Assembly (NCBI GenBank): GCA_018715935.1
Contig: DVKR01000029.1
Location: 154,851-218,850, forward strand
Reading direction: 5' to 3'
Length of the DNA: 64,000 nucleotides
From: Candidatus Aphodovivens excrementavium
GTDB taxonomy: Bacteria; Actinomycetota; Coriobacteriia; Coriobacteriales; Eggerthellaceae
Shown: positions 14,895 to 23,916 of the stretch, in pieces
Position numbering within the stretch: position 1 is the stretch's first letter
How the letters are laid out: each line of letters starts with the position of its first letter
Made by a program: the position numbers and the translations under genes
Notes under the pieces: model-generated
The model's database searches: none
What the model was told of the DNA's origin: nothing
Seen by the model: only the letters and a program-made list of their open reading frames with translations

Positions 14895-17795
14895 ATGGCG
14901 GAGATTTCCAAGGAGTCGACCGGTCTCAAGGACCTTGTGTGTCCTGACATCGTGTCGACCGAGGTCGATGTCAACGCTCCTGGCGTCGAGATGGTCAAGT
15001 CGCTGTGCTATTTCTGCCACGCGAACTGCGGCGTTCTCGCATACGTCAAAGACGGTGACGTCATCAAAATCAAAGGCGATCCCGATTATTCCAACAAGGG
15101 AGGCCTGTGCTGCCGCGGCACCAGCGCGCTGCTGCACGTTAACCATCCTGCCCGTGTGAACCACGTGCTAAAGCGCGTAGGCGAAAAGGGCGAGGGCAAA
15201 TGGGAGCAGATCCCATACGATCAGGGCATTCAGGAGGTTGCAGACCGTCTGAACCAGATCAAGGCGGAAAGTGGCGCCGAGGCAGTTGCCTCTGCTGGCG
15301 GCACCACGCGTACCGACGACTTCGCGCGTCGTCGCTTCTTGAACCTGTTCGGCACGCCGAACGGCTTCCACAACGCACTTCTGTGCTGGATTCCCACGTT
15401 CATGACCGAGACGTGCGTGTGCGGTTGGTCTCCGTTCGAGACCGACTTGGGCGCCGCAAAGAGCCTGATTCTTTGGGGCATGAACCCCGGCGCTTCTTCG
15501 CTGCCGAGCATGCGCGGCTACACCGACCTGCAGATGGAGACCGGCCTGAAGATCATCATGGTTGATCCGCGCTACTCTGAGACTGCTTCCAAGGCCGATC
15601 TGTGGCTGCCGCTGCGTCCGGGTTCCGACTCCGCGCTGGCTCTGGCTTTGCTGCACACCATCATCTTCGAAGGTCTCTACGATTGGGACTTCGTAGAGAA
15701 GTGGTGCGACGGCTTCGAAGAGCTGCAGGATCGCATGATCGACTACAGCCCCGAATGGGCTTCCACCATCACCTGGCTTGATCCCGAGCAGATCCGCAAG
15801 GCTGCGCGTCTGTACGCCATGAACAAGCCTGGCTGCATCCAGTGGGGCTGCACGTGGGACCAGATGGGTCGCGCCTCCACCACTGTTGCCCATGCGCTGA
15901 CGCTTATCCGCGCTATCTGCGGCAACCTGGACGTTCCCGGTGGCGACGGCATGCCCGGTCCTGCCATCAACTACCTCACCGACGAGGAGATGGAGCTCAA
16001 CGAGCGCCTGCCCGAAGAGCAGAAGGCAAAGCAGATTGGCTCCAACAAGTTCAAGCTGACCTCTTGGCCTGGCTATCAGCTCATTTCCGACAACGCCAAG
16101 CGTACGTGGGGCAAGACCCTGCCGGCAGAGTGGTTCTGCGAGGCACACGGCCCCAGCGTGTTCAAGGCGATTCTGACGGGCGACCCGTACCAGATTCGCG
16201 CGCTCATTGTGAATGCCACCAACCCGATCAACTCCTACGGCGACTCCAAGATGACGCTCGCCGCTTTGAAGAAGGTCGAGTTCTTGGTAACCGTTGAGTA
16301 CTGGATGACCCCCACCGCGCTGTTCTCCGACTACGTGTTCCCGGCAGCCGGCGCATTGGAGCGTCCTATCATCGTCACCCACTACGGTGCAACCGACTCG
16401 GTTATGGGCGGCCGTCGTGCCATCCAGCCGAAGTTCGATCGCCACGACGACTTCACCTTCTGGCGCAAGCTCGGCATCGCCTGCGGTCAGTCTGAAGAGG
16501 ATTGGCCTTGGGAGACCATCGAAGAGGCCTACTCCGCCATCATCGCGCCGCTGGGTCTGCCCGTTGACGGCTGGGATGGCTTCGTGGACAACTTCCGTAT
16601 GTACTATCCGCCGCTGCACCAGAGCAAGTTCATTCAGAACAACGGCTTCTGGACCCCGACGGGCAAGATCGAGTGCAACTCCACCATCATGCGTCAGCTC
16701 GGTTACGACGGCATGCCCTCCTACACGGGCACTGCGGAGAACCCCGAGGACACGCCGGAGCTGCTGGAAGAGTATCCGATCGTGCTCACCACGGGCGGCG
16801 GCTTCATGCCCTACCACCACTCCGAGCACTTCAACATGCCCAACATCCGCTACCTGTATCCGGATCCGTACTTCTTCATCAACCCGGAACTGGCAGAGAA
16901 GCTCAACATCGAGCATGGCGATTGGTGCTGGATCGAGACGCGCCGCGGCCGCATCAAGATGCGCGCCGATGTGCAGCCCATCGTTGACCCGCGCGTGGTA
17001 ATGTGCCCGCGTGGCTGGTGGTTCCCCGAGCGCGACGGCTCTGCCGACCTGAACAACCCGTTCGGCTGCCTGGAGTCCAACGTCAACACGCTGACGTCTG
17101 TTGACGACGAAGACTGCGATCCCATGGGCGGCTCCTGGTCTAACCGCGGCATGCTGTGCAAGGTCTACAAGTGCGGCGAGTTCGACAAGGAATTCAAGCC
17201 CGAGGACGCTCAGTTCTCCATCCCCAGCTCCTCGCCCGAGCCCGGCATTCACGTGATGCCCAGCGAGCAGAAGCTGTGCAAGGAAAAGATCCCGTTCGAG
17301 ATGCCTCAGCCCACCAAGGAAGTTCCCGAGGGCTACTACTGGGTATGGCAGAACGATGGCCTGTATCAGAAGGGCACCCACTTCAAGCTGGACGATTCCG
17401 GCTGGCTGATCGACCCGAAGACCAAGGCATACATCGACGCCTACACCGGTTGGCGCTACGACGGCAACGAGCAGTGCCTGGTAGACGACGCCACGGGCAA
17501 GAAGTACACGATGGACCGCGTCGAGATCGTCTACGTGGCAGGCGTTCGCACGTATCCCGGCCAGGCTGCCCCCTACGAGGTTCCTCAGCAGCTCACCTGG
17601 GATCAGGAGAAGGGCTACGCTGTTTTGGGCGACAAGCCGTATGTCTACGATCCCAATAGCGGTTGGATGCTCGACCCGGCAACGGGCGCGTATCATGACG
17701 CCTATTACGGCTGGCTCTATGACGCCGCAGGCAACTGCCTGGTAGACGAGGCTACGGGTAACCGCTACGACATGTCGTATCAGCCTCTTCAGTAA
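14895..17795 (+). CDS. Acetylene-hydratase-family molybdo/tungsto-enzyme with C-terminal repeats
   Basis: A 966-residue bis-pterin (Mo or W) enzyme of the DMSO-reductase superfamily. An N-terminal [4Fe-4S] motif uses C38, C41, C45 and C72. A Cys in LLCWIP (about residue 164) sits where the metal-ligating Cys of acetylene hydratase lies, and the catalytic core ends with RGMLCKVYKC, like the end of that enzyme. There is no twin-arginine or other signal, so it should be cytoplasmic. About 190 extra C-terminal residues include two 38-residue repeats (about 836-873 and 923-960) with pattern GW-x2-DP-x-T-x-AY-x-DAY-x-GW. Genes for DmsB-like and NrfD-like partners follow directly, implying a redox reaction rather than hydration. 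Related gut enzymes include catechol dehydroxylases; the substrate here is unknown. Confidence 0.88.
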   Translation: MAEISKESTGLKDLVCPDIVSTEVDVNAPGVEMVKSLCYFCHANCGVLAYVKDGDVIKIKGDPDYSNKGGLCCRGTSALLHVNHPARVNHVLKRVGEKGEGKWEQIPYDQGIQEVADRLNQIKAESGAEAVASAGGTTRTDDFARRRFLNLFGTPNGFHNALLCWIPTFMTETCVCGWSPFETDLGAAKSLILWGMNPGASSLPSMRGYTDLQMETGLKIIMVDPRYSETASKADLWLPLRPGSDSALALALLHTIIFEGLYDWDFVEKWCDGFEELQDRMIDYSPEWASTITWLDPEQIRKAARLYAMNKPGCIQWGCTWDQMGRASTTVAHALTLIRAICGNLDVPGGDGMPGPAINYLTDEEMELNERLPEEQKAKQIGSNKFKLTSWPGYQLISDNAKRTWGKTLPAEWFCEAHGPSVFKAILTGDPYQIRALIVNATNPINSYGDSKMTLAALKKVEFLVTVEYWMTPTALFSDYVFPAAGALERPIIVTHYGATDSVMGGRRAIQPKFDRHDDFTFWRKLGIACGQSEEDWPWETIEEAYSAIIAPLGLPVDGWDGFVDNFRMYYPPLHQSKFIQNNGFWTPTGKIECNSTIMRQLGYDGMPSYTGTAENPEDTPELLEEYPIVLTTGGGFMPYHHSEHFNMPNIRYLYPDPYFFINPELAEKLNIEHGDWCWIETRRGRIKMRADVQPIVDPRVVMCPRGWWFPERDGSADLNNPFGCLESNVNTLTSVDDEDCDPMGGSWSNRGMLCKVYKCGEFDKEFKPEDAQFSIPSSSPEPGIHVMPSEQKLCKEKIPFEMPQPTKEVPEGYYWVWQNDGLYQKGTHFKLDDSGWLIDPKTKAYIDAYTGWRYDGNEQCLVDDATGKKYTMDRVEIVYVAGVRTYPGQAAPYEVPQQLTWDQEKGYAVLGDKPYVYDPNSGWMLDPATGAYHDAYYGWLYDAAGNCLVDEATGNRYDMSYQPLQ

Positions 17796-17825
17796 GTAAG
17801 CATCGAGTAGGAGAAAGGATAGGAA

Positions 17826-18404
17826 ATGACCCGTTACGTTATGGTCATCGACCAGCGTCGTTGCATCGGCTGCCACTCCTGCACGGTTGCTTGCCGTGTG
17901 TGGAACAAGCTTCCGCTTGACATCATTTATAACCCGGTCGTCTCCGAAGGAACGCAGGGCACCTGGCCCAACGTTCATCGCAACTGGACGCCGCTTCTGT
18001 GCATGCATTGCGAGAATCCCGAGTGCGTGCCGTGCTGCCCCTCCGGCGCAAGCCAGCAGGACGACGACGGCACCGTTTGGGTGGATCCCAAGAAGTGCCT
18101 GTCGTGCAAGGTGTGCGTGAACGCATGCCCCTACGGCATGCGCGACGCTTCTCACATCGAGAACCGCATGCACCGCTTCGTGCGCAAGTGCACGTTCTGC
18201 CGCGACAAGCGTCAGCTTGATCCGGACGCGCAGCCGTATTGCGTAGAGACGTGCCACCAGAAGGCGCGTATCTTCGGCGATTTGGACGATCCGAACAGCG
18301 AGGTATCCAAGCTCATCGGCTCGGTTAAGACCGACCGCATCTTCACGGAGTTTGGTACCGAGCCGCAGATTTATTACATTCCGTGCTTGGGAGGTCGGGC
18401 ATAA
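17826..18404 (+). CDS. DmsB-type four-cluster ferredoxin subunit
   Basis: A 192-residue electron-transfer subunit with four cysteine motifs for four [4Fe-4S] clusters: CIGCHSCTVAC (13-23), CMHCENPECVPCC, CLSCKVCVNAC and a final CTFC with YCVETC. This is the layout of DmsB/PsrB/NrfC proteins that pass electrons between a membrane quinol subunit and a molybdo-enzyme. No signal peptide is present, in line with a cytoplasmic catalytic subunit encoded 30 bp upstream. Its stop overlaps the start of the NrfD-like gene (TAATG), so stoichiometric translation is likely. Confidence 0.95.
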   Translation: MTRYVMVIDQRRCIGCHSCTVACRVWNKLPLDIIYNPVVSEGTQGTWPNVHRNWTPLLCMHCENPECVPCCPSGASQQDDDGTVWVDPKKCLSCKVCVNACPYGMRDASHIENRMHRFVRKCTFCRDKRQLDPDAQPYCVETCHQKARIFGDLDDPNSEVSKLIGSVKTDRIFTEFGTEPQIYYIPCLGGRA

Positions 18405-19384
18405 TGAAGCATCATTATTGGGAACCGCCTATCGCCCTGTACCTGTTCCTGGGCGGTTTGGCTGGCGGCATTCTGTTTCTGTCCGCCATTTTCAACAGCT
18501 TTGTGATTCCCGGGTATGGCGAGATCTTCGCCTTCCCGGTACTCATCTCGCTGATTTGCGTTGCCATCGGCTGCGTGTTCTTGGTCATCGACCTTGGTCA
18601 GCCTGGCGTGTTCTGGCGCGTGTGGACAACCGCAACGTCCATCATCAAATGGGGCGCAACGTTTTTGGTTATCGCTGCGGTGTTTGCGCTGCTGTACCTG
18701 GTGGCATACCTCGATCAGGCATGGCCGATCTTCTCAGGCCTTTCGCAGCTGCTGCTTCCTGCAGCCGACTTCTTCCTGATCGTGGCAGGCTTCTTTGGTC
18801 TGTGCATCATGATGTACACCGGCATCATGCTTTCCACGCTGAAGGCGCATGCGTTTTGGGCAACCCCGGCTCTGCCGGTGCTGTTCACCATTTCGGCAAT
18901 CTCCACCGGCTGCGCAGCAATCGTGCTGAGCATCGGCGGTTGGCCGGCGCAGATTACGCTGGAAAGCCTGCTGGCTGCAGCGCTGGTGCTTGAGATCCTG
19001 CACATCGTGGACATCGTGCTGGTTATCGCTGAGCTCATCGTTTTGCTTACCATGGTTCTGTCGTTTGCAGGCGCCGGCAACGTTACCGCCAAGAAGGCGG
19101 CCATGCGTTGGATTAAGGGCTCCTATGCGCTTCCCTTCTGGGTAGGCATGGTGTTCATCGGCTTGCTGGTTCCGCTGATGATGTACATCGGTGGCGGCCA
19201 CTCCGCTGCTTCGACGATTGTTGCCCCCGTGCTGGTTTTGTGCGGCGGCTGCCTGCTTCGCTTCATGGTTGTTAACACCGACGACCGTGCCGACATCCCG
19301 GGCGAGATCCGCTACTACAATCGTGTGGCAAAGCCCGATGCCGAATTCGTGAAGAAGTGGGAATACGGCAAAAACATCTTCTAA
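18404..19384 (+). CDS. NrfD/PsrC-type membrane subunit
   Basis: A 326-residue polytopic protein with eight to nine predicted helices, opening MKHHYWEPPIALYLFLGGL, which is typical of NrfD/DmsC/PsrC quinone-interacting anchors. It probably exchanges electrons between the menaquinone pool and the DmsB-like subunit. Its ATG overlaps the upstream stop by one base. With the two genes before it, it forms a complete catalytic, electron-transfer and anchor set. A terminator at about 19500-19533 closes this operon, separating it from the next group of genes. Confidence 0.92.
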   Translation: MKHHYWEPPIALYLFLGGLAGGILFLSAIFNSFVIPGYGEIFAFPVLISLICVAIGCVFLVIDLGQPGVFWRVWTTATSIIKWGATFLVIAAVFALLYLVAYLDQAWPIFSGLSQLLLPAADFFLIVAGFFGLCIMMYTGIMLSTLKAHAFWATPALPVLFTISAISTGCAAIVLSIGGWPAQITLESLLAAALVLEILHIVDIVLVIAELIVLLTMVLSFAGAGNVTAKKAAMRWIKGSYALPFWVGMVFIGLLVPLMMYIGGGHSAASTIVAPVLVLCGGCLLRFMVVNTDDRADIPGEIRYYNRVAKPDAEFVKKWEYGKNIF

Positions 19385-19499
19385 GAGGCTTGTCGATCCG
19401 CCGCTCGACGAAACGAGCTGACGCTACGAACGCGATAGGATGGTGTATTGCCTGCCGCTCGTAAGACGGTAGGCGAAGACGATCGACTTTGCTTGACTC

Positions 19500-19533
19500 G
19501 GGGGTGCGGCCTTGGCCGTGCCCCCGTTTGGTT
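19500..19533 (+). terminator. Intrinsic terminator after the NrfD-like gene
   Basis: CGGGGG-TG-CGGCC pairs with GGCCG-TG-CCCCCG through two wobble pairs, with a TT loop, followed by TTTGG. The T tract is short but the stem is very strong. Confidence 0.7.
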
Positions 19534-19550
19534 AAGGCGACGGTCTTGAC

Positions 19551-19581
19551 AGCGCTTGCAAGCGGGGCGCCTGCAAGCGCT
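19551..19581 (+). promoter_or_regulatory. Palindrome upstream of the CCG-protein operon
   Basis: A perfect 10-bp inverted repeat AGCGCTTGCA (19551-19560) / TGCAAGCGCT (19572-19581) with an 11-bp spacer lies 50 bp before the start codon. A TTGAC at 19545-19549 abuts it. It shares the TGCAAG core with the palindrome at 14750-14781, in the opposite arrangement. Confidence 0.55.
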
Positions 19582-19630
19582 GCTGTTGTGTCAGGACGGT
19601 GGCCTTAGGCAAACAGACGAGGGAGGATCT

Positions 19631-20617
19631 ATGACCGGATATGTGTACGACGACGCGCTGACAGGCAGCCGCGTCACATGCGGGTATCCTGCGCTGACGG
19701 CGTGGGTTGACTCAGAGGGCGCCGCCGATGAGGGCAGCGGCTCGCATGCGGCAACGTCGCTGTTTTTTCCGGGCTGTTCGTTTTTAAACTATTCTCTGCC
19801 GCTGGTTCAGGCAGTATACGATCTGCTGAAAGGCGCAGAGCGCGTCAGCGGCATCTCCCTGGTATGCTGCGGAAAGATTCTCGACTTCGAGCCTGACGGC
19901 AAAGCGGTGCGCGCTGCTCATGAGGTGCAGATGCGCGAACACATTGTCGAAGCAGGCGTCAAGCGTATTGTCACGGCATGTCCAAATTGCGTGAAGGCGC
20001 TGCGTTCGCTGCTGGCGGCAGACGAGCGCACGAGCGAGGTTGAAGTGGTGCCGTTGTCGGTTGAGCTTGCTGAGATGGGGTATCGCATCGACGCAGAGGT
20101 GGCGCGCAAGATGGTTGCTGCGGCAGCGCCCGAGAGCGGCGCTGCATCGGACGAAGAGCTCCGTCTTGCCCCTCACGACTCGTGTCCCGATCGCGATACA
20201 GGCGAGTTCGCCGACAGCGTGCGCCGGCTGCTGCCCGACGGCGCTGTGTGCGAAACGAAGCACAACCGCCATAAGTCGTTCTGCTGCGGTAACCTGCTAC
20301 GTGCTGCCGGAAAGCCCGATCGCGCTTTGGAGCAGTCGCGCCGTCATGGCCAAGAGGCTCTCGAAGCGCGGGCGGATGCCCTCGTTACGGTGTGCATGAG
20401 TTGCGCTTTCCTGTTGTCTAAACAGCAGAAGGACGTACCGGTATTCCATTACCTCGAGCTTTTGTATGACTGGCGCATCGACTGGGATGGCATGCCGCCC
20501 TACATGACGCTGCGCTTCTTGTTCGACGAGCCGTCGCAAACGGAAGAGTCGCGCAGGACGTTTGTGAGCCTCGATTCCGACAAGACTGCCCAAGAGTCAG
20601 ATGGAGCTGCGCAATAA
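19631..20617 (+). CDS. HdrB/GlpC-like protein with two CCG domains
   Basis: A 328-residue cytoplasmic protein with two complete cysteine-rich CCG motifs. The first is C49, C79-C80-G81 and C117-x2-C120; the second is C185, C218-C219-G220 and C255-x2-C258. In heterodisulfide reductase HdrB such motifs bind non-cubane [4Fe-4S] clusters that reduce disulfides; in GlpC/SdhE-type proteins they serve electron transfer. Start ATG has GGGAGGATCT ahead of it. Its stop shares a base with the start of the next molybdo-enzyme gene, so the two products are very likely partners. No HdrA or HdrC is present, which is unusual. Confidence 0.88.
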   Translation: MTGYVYDDALTGSRVTCGYPALTAWVDSEGAADEGSGSHAATSLFFPGCSFLNYSLPLVQAVYDLLKGAERVSGISLVCCGKILDFEPDGKAVRAAHEVQMREHIVEAGVKRIVTACPNCVKALRSLLAADERTSEVEVVPLSVELAEMGYRIDAEVARKMVAAAAPESGAASDEELRLAPHDSCPDRDTGEFADSVRRLLPDGAVCETKHNRHKSFCCGNLLRAAGKPDRALEQSRRHGQEALEARADALVTVCMSCAFLLSKQQKDVPVFHYLELLYDWRIDWDGMPPYMTLRFLFDEPSQTEESRRTFVSLDSDKTAQESDGAAQ

Positions 20618-22851
20618 TGCAGGAGATAAAACCGACTAACTGCCATTACTGCGGCTACTGCTGCGCCTTTCTTGCTACGGTGGAAGACGGCCGTGTGGTC
20701 GACTTGAGCCCTGACCCTTCGCGCTATCCTTATGACGACCGTATTTTGGCGGGCTGCCGCCGCTGGCGTATGAACCTTGACGCCCTCGACGGTGCCGACC
20801 GCGTGAACTATCCTTTGCGTCGAGTGGGAGAGCGCGGTGCGAATCAGTGGGAGCGCGTGAGCTGGGACGAGGCGCTCGACGATATTGTGTGCAGCTTACG
20901 CGAACTTGCCCAGCAGCATGGGCCTGAAACGTTGGCAAGCGCCATAGGCGGCCCGCATGCGTCATTTTGGCCGTTGCACCGTTTCATGAATCTATTCGGC
21001 AGCCCAAACAACATGGGTATTGGCCAAATTTGCTGGAATCCTCGCATATGGATGGATGCCCTTACGTTTGGCTGGACGGTTGAGGCCGATATTACGCCGG
21101 GGCTTACCGAGTGCCTGTTCATATGGGGAACGAATCCGGCGCAATCCGACAACTCTGCCTTTTGGCGTGCGATCATACAGTTTTCTAAGTCGGGCGCAGC
21201 GTTGGTGGTAATTGATCCGCGTCGAACGCAGGTGGCAGCGTTGGCAGACATTTGGTTGCCCGTGCGTCCGGGCACCGACTGCACGCTGGCGTTGGCGTTC
21301 ATGCATGTCATTATCGAAGAAAACCTGATTGACCGCGCGTTCGTTGACGAATGGTGTCACGGGTTTGACGAGCTTGCCGAGCATGTTGAAAAATACACGC
21401 CCGCCTATGCGGCGCAGGTGTGCGGCGTGCCGGAGAGCGACATACGAAAGGCCGCGCGCCTGTTCGGCGAGGCGCAAGCTGCCGCACTGGTGTCTGGCAG
21501 AGGCATCGATCAAGTGGGAGTTAACGTTGCCCCAACACATCGCGCGATCTGCTGTTTGCGCGCAATCACCGGCAATGTAGACAAGCAGGGCGCCTGCGTT
21601 TTGGCCGAGGCGAGCGATTTCGTTTCTGAGGTGGTCATGGAAATGACCGATGCGCTTGCTCCCGAGCATCGTGTACGCTGTCTGAACACGAGGCGCACGC
21701 CGCTTCAAAGCTATGAGGGCTACGAGAAGGCGCGTGCCATCACCGAAAAGCTGGGCAGGCGTCTCCCCGAGCGTTACCTTACGTCAGCCGCGCCTGACTT
21801 GGTGCTGCGCGCAATGGAGACGGGGGAGCCATACCCGGTGCGCGCGCTGATAGTGAATGCGACGAACCCTCTTCTAACCTATGCGGATACGCATCGTGTT
21901 TTCAAGGCGTTCATGGGGCTTGATCTCATAGTGGTGCTAGACTACTATATGACACCAACCGCGAGCATTGCCGACTATGTGCTTCCGATTGCAGGCGCCA
22001 TCGAGCGCCCGATCTTCCAAGTGCACGGCGGCGTTGCCAACAACGGATATGGCGGGCCGGCTGCGGTTGCGCCCTATTACGAGCGTCGGACCGATTACGA
22101 GGTGTTTCGCGAGCTGGGCATTCGCTTGGGTCAAGAACAGGCGTGGCCTGAGGAAACGCTGGAAGAGGCGTTTGCAGCACAACTGGCCCCTACCGGCATG
22201 GATTGGGAGACGTATTGCCGCATCGGGCTGTACTACCAGCCGCCTGCGTACCAGAAGCACCTGAAGCCGGGGTCTGACGGGGCTCCTCTCGGGTTTGCCA
22301 CCACCACGGGCAAAATTGAGCTAGCCAGCGAGTTTTTGCCTCAAGTGGGCGGTACGCGCTTGCCTGAGCCGGGCGGGCACGTTTCGCTGTGCTCACCTGA
22401 GCTGGTAGCCGAAGCCGAAGCGCAAGGGGGCGCGCATATTCGCATGATCACCGGCTCGCGCAAGCAGCCCTACAATGCGTCGATGTATTTCAACAACCCG
22501 GCGTTTCGCGAAAAATCGCCCGTTCCCGTGGCGGAAATGAGCGAAGACACCGCACGTAATTTGGGGCTTGAGCCAGGATGCACCGTAGAGTTGGCAACCG
22601 ATCAGGGCAGTGCCCGCTTCGTGTTGGCGATTGCGAAGATGCGAGACGACCTGGTGAACGTAGACTACGGGTGGTGGCATCCGGAATGGACGCCCGGTGC
22701 ACCCGAGTTTGGTGGAATGTGGGAATCGAATGTGAACTGCCTGACCACCTGCACGCTGGCAGAGCCTATGATTGGAACGTGGAGCTACAATGACATCGAC
22801 TGCGTAATCAGGCGTGTAGACGAGCCTATAAGCTGGCAAAACGGCCGGTAA
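20617..22851 (+). CDS. Acetylene-hydratase-family molybdo/tungsto-enzyme (second)
   Basis: A 744-residue bis-pterin enzyme of near-standard length for the acetylene hydratase group. The [4Fe-4S] motif is C9, C12, C16 and C47. Residue C139 in QICWNPR is the expected metal ligand, and the cofactor-binding core includes VVIDPRRTQVAALADIWLP and DYYMTPTASIADYVLP. It lacks a signal peptide and lacks the C-terminal repeat extension of the enzyme encoded at 14895. It is translationally coupled to an HdrB-like gene instead of DmsB/NrfD genes, so its electron partner should differ. The substrate cannot be read from the sequence. Confidence 0.9.
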   Translation: MQEIKPTNCHYCGYCCAFLATVEDGRVVDLSPDPSRYPYDDRILAGCRRWRMNLDALDGADRVNYPLRRVGERGANQWERVSWDEALDDIVCSLRELAQQHGPETLASAIGGPHASFWPLHRFMNLFGSPNNMGIGQICWNPRIWMDALTFGWTVEADITPGLTECLFIWGTNPAQSDNSAFWRAIIQFSKSGAALVVIDPRRTQVAALADIWLPVRPGTDCTLALAFMHVIIEENLIDRAFVDEWCHGFDELAEHVEKYTPAYAAQVCGVPESDIRKAARLFGEAQAAALVSGRGIDQVGVNVAPTHRAICCLRAITGNVDKQGACVLAEASDFVSEVVMEMTDALAPEHRVRCLNTRRTPLQSYEGYEKARAITEKLGRRLPERYLTSAAPDLVLRAMETGEPYPVRALIVNATNPLLTYADTHRVFKAFMGLDLIVVLDYYMTPTASIADYVLPIAGAIERPIFQVHGGVANNGYGGPAAVAPYYERRTDYEVFRELGIRLGQEQAWPEETLEEAFAAQLAPTGMDWETYCRIGLYYQPPAYQKHLKPGSDGAPLGFATTTGKIELASEFLPQVGGTRLPEPGGHVSLCSPELVAEAEAQGGAHIRMITGSRKQPYNASMYFNNPAFREKSPVPVAEMSEDTARNLGLEPGCTVELATDQGSARFVLAIAKMRDDLVNVDYGWWHPEWTPGAPEFGGMWESNVNCLTTCTLAEPMIGTWSYNDIDCVIRRVDEPISWQNGR

Positions 22852-22907
22852 CGTATAAGGTAACCTTGATGCGACCTACGTTGCATGTCAGATGAAAAGG
22901 AGAAAGC

Positions 22908-23774
22908 ATGGCAGAAAAGAAGCAAGCGCTGCTGCTGTTCAGTAAACCGCCCGTTTCGGGGAAAGTGAAGACGCGCCTGACGATCGAGCATGGCGGGTTT
23001 ATGACGGCTGACGAGGCCGCCGATTTTTACAAGCGCTGCTTGTACGACGTGTCTGAGTTGTGCATGCATGCCCTTATCGAGATGCAGCGCATTAACGATG
23101 CGGCTCGGGCTGCCGATCCGTCAGTCGATGCCATCACCTACGACTTCTTCGTTTCAACTCCTGTCGCCCAGTTCGACATCATGAAGGAAACCTATGACGA
23201 AATCGGCCCGTGGCCGATGGAGATCCACTACCTCACCGACAAGGGATCGACGTTCGACGACCACTTCGACTATGCGTTCAAGCAGATCTTCGATCTGGGC
23301 TATAAGCATATCGTGTCGGTGGGAGGGGACATTCCCACGCTTCCGAAATCTCATATCAAGCAGGCGTTCGAGTGGCTTGATTATTTCCAGAGCCTGGGAA
23401 CGCCAGGCTTCGTTCAGGCTCCCTGCCAGGAGTGCGGAACCTCTTTGGTTGGATTTAGCTACAACACCCCCATCAACCATCAGGGCATCTATTACAACAT
23501 GACGGGTCGCCCCGCACTGGACGGCTATGTTGAGAAGCTGAAGGAGAAAAACATTCCTTCGGCCTATTTCTCTCCTGTTGCTGACATCGACGAGCGCACC
23601 GACTTGGCGCACGCCATCTCCTGCATGCGCGCGATCGCCGAGGCGGGCAAATACCAGCCCGATATGTTCATCCCCCAGCGCGTGCTTGACTGGGTAGACT
23701 GGTACGGCATCACCGTGTCTACCCCGCCCAACGAAGAGCACGACCCGCGCCAGTATCTGGACGAAGAGGAGTAG
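22908..23774 (+). CDS. DUF2064 / TIGR04282-like GT-A transferase
   Basis: A 288-residue protein whose N-terminus LLLFSKPPVSGKVKTRL is the hallmark of the DUF2064 (TIGR04282-type) family, a GT-A fold related to MobA/CofC nucleotidyltransferases and glycosyltransferases. A GGDIPTLPKSHI motif (about residues 143-154) matches the usual metal/nucleotide-binding GxDxP region. Family members often lie beside radical SAM genes, for example in arsenosugar synthesis, and a radical SAM gene follows here. It starts 56 bp after the molybdo-enzyme, with AAAAGGAG ahead of the ATG. Likely a sugar or nucleotide transferase acting on a small molecule or cofactor; the substrate is unknown. Confidence 0.85.
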   Translation: MAEKKQALLLFSKPPVSGKVKTRLTIEHGGFMTADEAADFYKRCLYDVSELCMHALIEMQRINDAARAADPSVDAITYDFFVSTPVAQFDIMKETYDEIGPWPMEIHYLTDKGSTFDDHFDYAFKQIFDLGYKHIVSVGGDIPTLPKSHIKQAFEWLDYFQSLGTPGFVQAPCQECGTSLVGFSYNTPINHQGIYYNMTGRPALDGYVEKLKEKNIPSAYFSPVADIDERTDLAHAISCMRAIAEAGKYQPDMFIPQRVLDWVDWYGITVSTPPNEEHDPRQYLDEEE

Positions 23775-23916
23775 TTCTGCGGGTCTGCCGGCATGCGGAC
23801 TCGCTGACGCTACGGGCGCAAGAGCGCTCCTCTCTGATGCTACGAACGACCAGTGAGGGTAAGGGCTCCGAGGGGACGCATCGTGTGGTGCATATCGCTT
23901 CGCGTCCGAAGAACCT

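Noticed and set aside
15168..18257. Very long open frame on the minus strand (over 1000 codons) opposite the first Mo/W enzyme
   Set aside because: It is the mirror of a GC-rich coding strand. Its product is Arg/His/Val-rich without any domain, and the plus-strand gene has clear motifs throughout. The same holds for long minus frames opposite the radical SAM gene, the transhydroxylase gene and pyk.
14895..22851. Selenocysteine in the Mo/W enzymes
   Set aside because: No in-frame TGA occurs in either gene and the ligand position is a normal Cys codon.
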